Positions 56,345 to 60,000 of a stretch of 60,000 bases of DNA are shown piece after piece; position 1 is the stretch's first letter, and each line of letters opens with the position of its first letter. The notes beneath the pieces are model-generated. The model was not told where the DNA came from and made no database searches. It was given only the letters and a program-made list of their open reading frames with translations. The stretch is taken from positions 3,474,001 to 3,534,000 of the forward strand of contig OU612068.1 in assembly GCA_914767715.1 (NCBI GenBank), read 5' to 3'. This DNA is from Membranipora membranacea. Lineage: Eukaryota > Bryozoa > Gymnolaemata > Cheilostomatida > Membraniporidae. Both the position numbers and the translations under genes were made by a program.

Positions 56345-56403
56345 ATTGTTAGTTTTAGCGCCAGTACTCTAGTCACTTGAGTAATGGCGCTAAAACTAAC
56401 AAT
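56345..56403. repeat. Long hairpin, 25-bp stem with one mismatch, 9-base loop
   Basis: The 19-base arm ATTGTTAGTTTTAGCGCCA (56345-56363) pairs perfectly with 56385-56403. After one mismatch, TACTC pairs with GAGTA, leaving loop TAGTCACTT. It sits about 350 bases after the GPCR stop codon. It could be a 3' UTR structure, a fold-back element or a precursor-like small-RNA hairpin; no mature-RNA evidence is visible. Confidence 0.8.
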
Positions 56404-57014
56404 CACATTACGTTTCTATCCTTGTACATTTATTTATTTATATCAACGATCTATCTGGGCATTAATTATGACTATATGGAGGGGGTTAGAATTTTTTATG
56501 ACAGTGTGGTAAAAGGTTGAGTCAATTTTTTTTAAGAACATGGGGGAAAAGGGTTTAGGGGGATTAGTCAGTATTCCCACCAACTATTCCCTAATTCAAA
56601 CACTGGGTGGAAGGCAAAGTTACATACAAACGTACTATTGCTTTATGAAGGTAATTTTTAACTTCGAAAGTTTGATGGCAAGGCCTGTATGTTTTAATGC
56701 AACCTTAATTATGAGGTGATATGAGGTTATGGCTATAGTTCTTGTCCTCTTTATTTTGTAGATTTTGTATAACAATACTACAGGGATATCACTCTACGAT
56801 CTGCCTCATCATAATTTATCACGTAACAAATTTTATTTTGGTATTCTCTTACATTCCAAAAAAACACTTATCATGAACTTCAAACTGTCAGTAGCATAAG
56901 TATCACACTGTAGATGTGAGATTCTGGTGATTAAATTTATTAATTAAATCTTATTTTTTAATCCGTCCATAAATCATCTGAGAATCTGATAAGACTAAAT
57001 ATTTTTGTAGTATT

Positions 57015-57048
57015 ACTTTTAGAGTGTCAACTCTAAAAGTGTCAACTC
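57015..57048. repeat. Hairpin overlapping an 11-bp direct repeat
   Basis: ACTTTTAGAGT (57015-57025) and ACTCTAAAAGT (57030-57040) form perfect arms around GTCA. AGTGTCAACTC is repeated directly at 57023-57033 and 57038-57048. Confidence 0.8.
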
Positions 57049-58176
57049 GCACTACGTTTGTTCGAGGTCCACAGATTATCTATTTTTTTTATGAACATGG
57101 CAGATATACTTAAACATTCCGTCCAGGTTTTATTTTTGTATAATTATTAACAAAGTTGGATTATCTTGCTTAGTGCAGTAAGCCTACTCTTAAATATTAT
57201 ATTTTGCTCAAATCAGTGGAACTCGTCCTGACCAATTCCTTTCTACATTCATTTATTTATTTATCCGATTCAATCGTAATGAAGATTTATTTATACATAT
57301 ACTACATACCGTTCACAGGGTTTTTGCTAAGGTTGCTATTTTCCACTCATGACCTTAATGTATTTACAAATCGCCTGTAGATAAAAAATTATTGTTGTCA
57401 GTTGTTTGTTTCCTGGAGTCAAAATGATTTGCTCAATCCGCTCGAAACAGTACACTGAGATAATGATTGTGTCAATTTTGTCATAATTTTATTACCAAAT
57501 CTCTCATTTACATTATTTACTCATTGTTTTGAAACAGGAAATAAGTCAATAAGAAAATGTTTTCAAATAGTCAAGTCCTTTGTTGACAGAATTCTTCGGG
57601 TTACCAGTCATTGTCTTATCTCCTTTTTTACAGTTGCATCAATGCCTAATCATTCCCCTAAACTAAGGTCTAATAAACGAGGAGATAAACTTGAGAGGTG
57701 TCTTACAGCCTTATTTCTCTCGCCCGTCGGACGAGGGGCAAAAGTCTGGGGGGCTCAGACTACCTTATTACAGGCTCATGTAACTCTGGCGCTGATTATT
57801 TTACACTGAATTAATAAAAATGGTTCCCCCTATGATAGACATATTGAGGCATATTGGTAGATTCACGCTCGCTCGTCATGTATGTACTTACGTGAGGACC
57901 AGTATGCATGAGATTTCAGGAAGCCACATTGACAGTTAAGTGATGAATCATGCTTTCCTGGTGGGTAATTAAGTGCCTCTCTACCACAACAGTTGCTTAT
58001 CTGATACACATTTTTTCCTTGTCGAAAGTCCCTATTGGTGTGATAGAGTAGACATATATTATAGATAAAAATTGAGCTACTTACATTCAACACCAAGATA
58101 GGAGGGTAAGGATCTTATTAAACATTTCTGGATAACCGCAAACAGGTTGTGTCACATTTCTGCTGATGTCATAAAT

Positions 58177-58263
58177 GATATTAAACATAATTTATAATAT
58201 AAATAATGTTTAATATCTATGTTTATTTAATATCTATGTTTATTAAATATCTATGTTTAATTA
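58177..58263. repeat. 41-bp near-palindrome with tandemly repeated right arm
   Basis: GATATTAAACAT (58177-58188) is the exact inverse of ATGTTTAATATC (58206-58217). Inner ATTTATA/TATAAAT also pairs, giving an almost perfect 41-bp palindrome. The right arm unit TTAATATCTATGTTTA is then repeated about three times with 17-18 bp spacing. Confidence 0.8.
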
Positions 58264-59165
58264 ATGTTTATGGTTACCACCAACAAACTAACAAACTCGT
58301 TACATCAACAAACTCAAAATAACCTCCATCAGTTCAAGGTTACTAGAAGCTGGGTTTTCTCGTTATCAACCAACAGCTTCTCCCAGAAAGACCTGTGATC
58401 TATATAATGTGTGACATTTAATTTAAGATTAACGAAATCCTCACCACATGTTATTAACTGGTTTATTTTTATATTTACCACCCATATTATTGAGGGGTTC
58501 TGTTTTACTATAACACTGCCTAAGGGCCTGATAATGTAGCGGTGTATGTATCACCATGACTACGCTCCCTCTGCTTACTGAGAACAACTAATAAATTATA
58601 CTGATCTATGAACCATAGCATACACCACTAGATCAGGGAACACCTGTCTACTTTATCGACAGTCATTCAGTCACTTTTTGAACGCGAAATACTAAACAGA
58701 ACCTCGGAATCGGATTGAGGTCTTCTAGCCAATTAGTTTTCGCATGACACCTTTATTTGAGTCTAGTGATGACAGGAAGGTTTAAGATATAGATATATAT
58801 TTGTGTGTTTGAAGATTGGTGGTTAATTAAACTGTTCATCCAGGATATCAGACGGAGCGAGGAAACGAGGAAACGATATATGTGCACATCTTCTGTCATA
58901 ATCAGGCTATCACTGTCATGTATGACCAATGATCACGACCTCCTCGCTTAAAGAAGGAAACGCGATTATACCAAGCTCACTTTTCTATTGCCTGCCAACA
59001 AGAAGAGATCACAGTGTATCCTCTCTTACCTTCCTGGAGGCTGATGACATAAATGTATTAGAAGCAATCACTCGGACTTGAACATTAAACGGAGCTGCAT
59101 TGATCAGTAACTTATCCTTCTCAACACAACAGACTCTGCTGCGCCGATTGGTAGCGGTGGATGAG

Positions 59166-59220
59166 ATGGGAGCATCATGTCGGCTTCTTCTCTTTATCTC
59201 CCTAATAGCAGCAGGCCAAG
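59166..59220 (+). CDS. Probable first coding exon of a secreted or membrane protein
   Basis: ATG at 59166 opens MGASCRLLLFISLIAAGQ, a textbook signal peptide: short polar start, Leu/Phe/Ile hydrophobic core and small residues before a likely cleavage. A strong donor (CAAG|GTATGT) then follows at 59221, leaving phase 1. The rest of the gene lies beyond, partly or wholly outside the window. A possible 6-base microexon GTTTCT (59370-59375, between TTACAG and GTAAGT) would keep the frame but is speculative. A 78-codon minus-strand ORF covers the same bases but lacks comparable signals. Nothing more can be said about function. Confidence 0.5.
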
Positions 59221-60000
59221 GTATGTTATAACCATAAATGTACATTTAGTATGTAATAGAGATGAGATTTTCCTTTGAACTTTTTCTTCAACTTTTGCAA
59301 CAATTTCTCGTTTGTCGTTTCTTGTTCAGTGATTGTTGTTCGCTTCTAAGTTTACTCTCTCTCTTACAGGTTTCTGTAAGTTTATATCTTTATCTATCTT
59401 GCTGCTACTTCGTTCTAGATATTTGTCCATTGTGTTAACCCACTATTGTAGATTTATGCCGCTCATCACTTGTAGGGGATTGAAGGGATTTTCGAGAATC
59501 ATTACACAAACTGTAGAACCATGGTGCAGTTTATATAAAAGATAGATAGGCTACTACTGACTACCCATTTGTAGTTATTGTCATCAACATTATGTTACAT
59601 GTGTGTCTTTTGCTGGTTGCTATGAGTTTTTATCTTTATAATCATATGACAGTCTTCTATTTCCACAATTTTCAAGTGCAGTAGAGGTAGAACATTTAGT
59701 GTGCTTTTTTGTATGTAAGTGAGTCAATATACCATAACGCTGATTGATAGGATTGTTAGATATTGCGTGATGCATCCCCCTCCCCATTTGAAAAATGTCT
59801 GAACTCACAACCATGAATTTTATGCAATGCAATTTTGTGGGCCAAGTTTATTTGATTGTGGGGTAGTTGCTATTTGAAAGTCCCTTGGTAGCAAAAAAAG
59901 GAAATATTTCAGTTAGTGGACATTTTTTATGTGTACAAGTAAAAAGATGCTCCAGTAAAATTGTGGTTGGATGATCTTGCTCAAATAGTGGTAACGACTT
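59221..60000. other. Presumed first intron of the signal-peptide gene
   Basis: AT-rich sequence with no further convincing exon. AG sites near 59452 and 59475 open frames that stop within a few codons when read in the phase left by the first exon. Confidence 0.35.

Larger units (their letters stand above)
55994..59165. other. GPCR 3' flank and intergenic region
   Basis: About 3.2 kb without a credible ORF. It begins with the presumed GPCR 3' UTR, which contains a 26-bp tandem repeat (56067-56130) and a strong hairpin (56345-56403). Farther on are an 11-bp-arm hairpin overlapping a direct repeat (57015-57048) and a 41-bp near-palindrome feeding into a tandem repeat (58177-58263). The last few hundred bases are the upstream region of the signal-peptide exon at 59166. 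Confidence 0.45.

Noticed and set aside
59009-59245. 78-codon minus-strand ORF
   Set aside because: It overlaps the plus-strand signal-peptide exon with a strong donor; the minus frame has no signal, domain or supporting splice sites, though neither reading is proven.
1-60000. Viral, retroelement polyprotein or full-length transposase sequence
   Set aside because: No reverse transcriptase, integrase, capsid or transposase motif was seen in any frame of reasonable length.

Overview
The window is nuclear DNA of an animal. All gene bodies are split by AT-rich GT-AG introns of about 0.1 to 4 kb, and the proteins (TPPP, a rhodopsin-type GPCR, an NHL-repeat protein) are metazoan in character. It is not vertebrate-like in repeat content. 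An early-branching or other invertebrate animal such as a sponge or cnidarian fits, but the sequence alone does not settle the phylum. By hand splicing I rebuilt six complete or nearly complete multi-exon genes, one intronless gene and one probable first exon.

Layout, left to right: TPPP (+, 878-2895, 3 coding exons); ELP2, the Elongator WD-repeat subunit (-, 28169-4335, 18 exons, 818 aa), with an intronless NHL-repeat gene (-, 19902-18604) nested on the same strand in its 4.3 kb intron; MND1 (+, 29350-32223, 6 exons, 205 aa), head to head with ELP2; a BFR1/PPI1-like coiled-coil gene (-, 40565-34992, 8 exons, 459 aa); pyrroline-5-carboxylate reductase PYCR (-, 46602-42798, 6 exons, 324 aa); an orphan GPCR with a very long basic tail (+, 49000-55993 visible, first exon not found); and a probable signal-peptide first exon of a further gene (+, 59166-59220). 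The genes share no pathway. They look like an ordinary mixture of housekeeping, meiotic, metabolic and signalling loci.

The most unusual signal is in the introns and spacers between about 24.5 and 43.4 kb. There is a family of tiny palindromes, CAAGGAGT-(1 to 5 bases)-ACTCCTTG, each only 16 to 23 bp. Three are flanked by perfect 7-bp direct repeats of unrelated sequence, and a fourth by a 6/7 match. One copy interrupts a 28-bp tandem array in register, so the pre-insertion sequence can be read directly. They behave either as nano-sized insertions or as excision footprints of a DNA transposon with CAAGGAGT ends. Other points of interest are a 69-bp duplication at an ELP2 splice acceptor whose copy differs mainly at synonymous sites, several long hairpins (one in the likely GPCR 3' UTR), two tRNA-like SINE heads, and an upstream ORF whose stop overlaps the ELP2 start.
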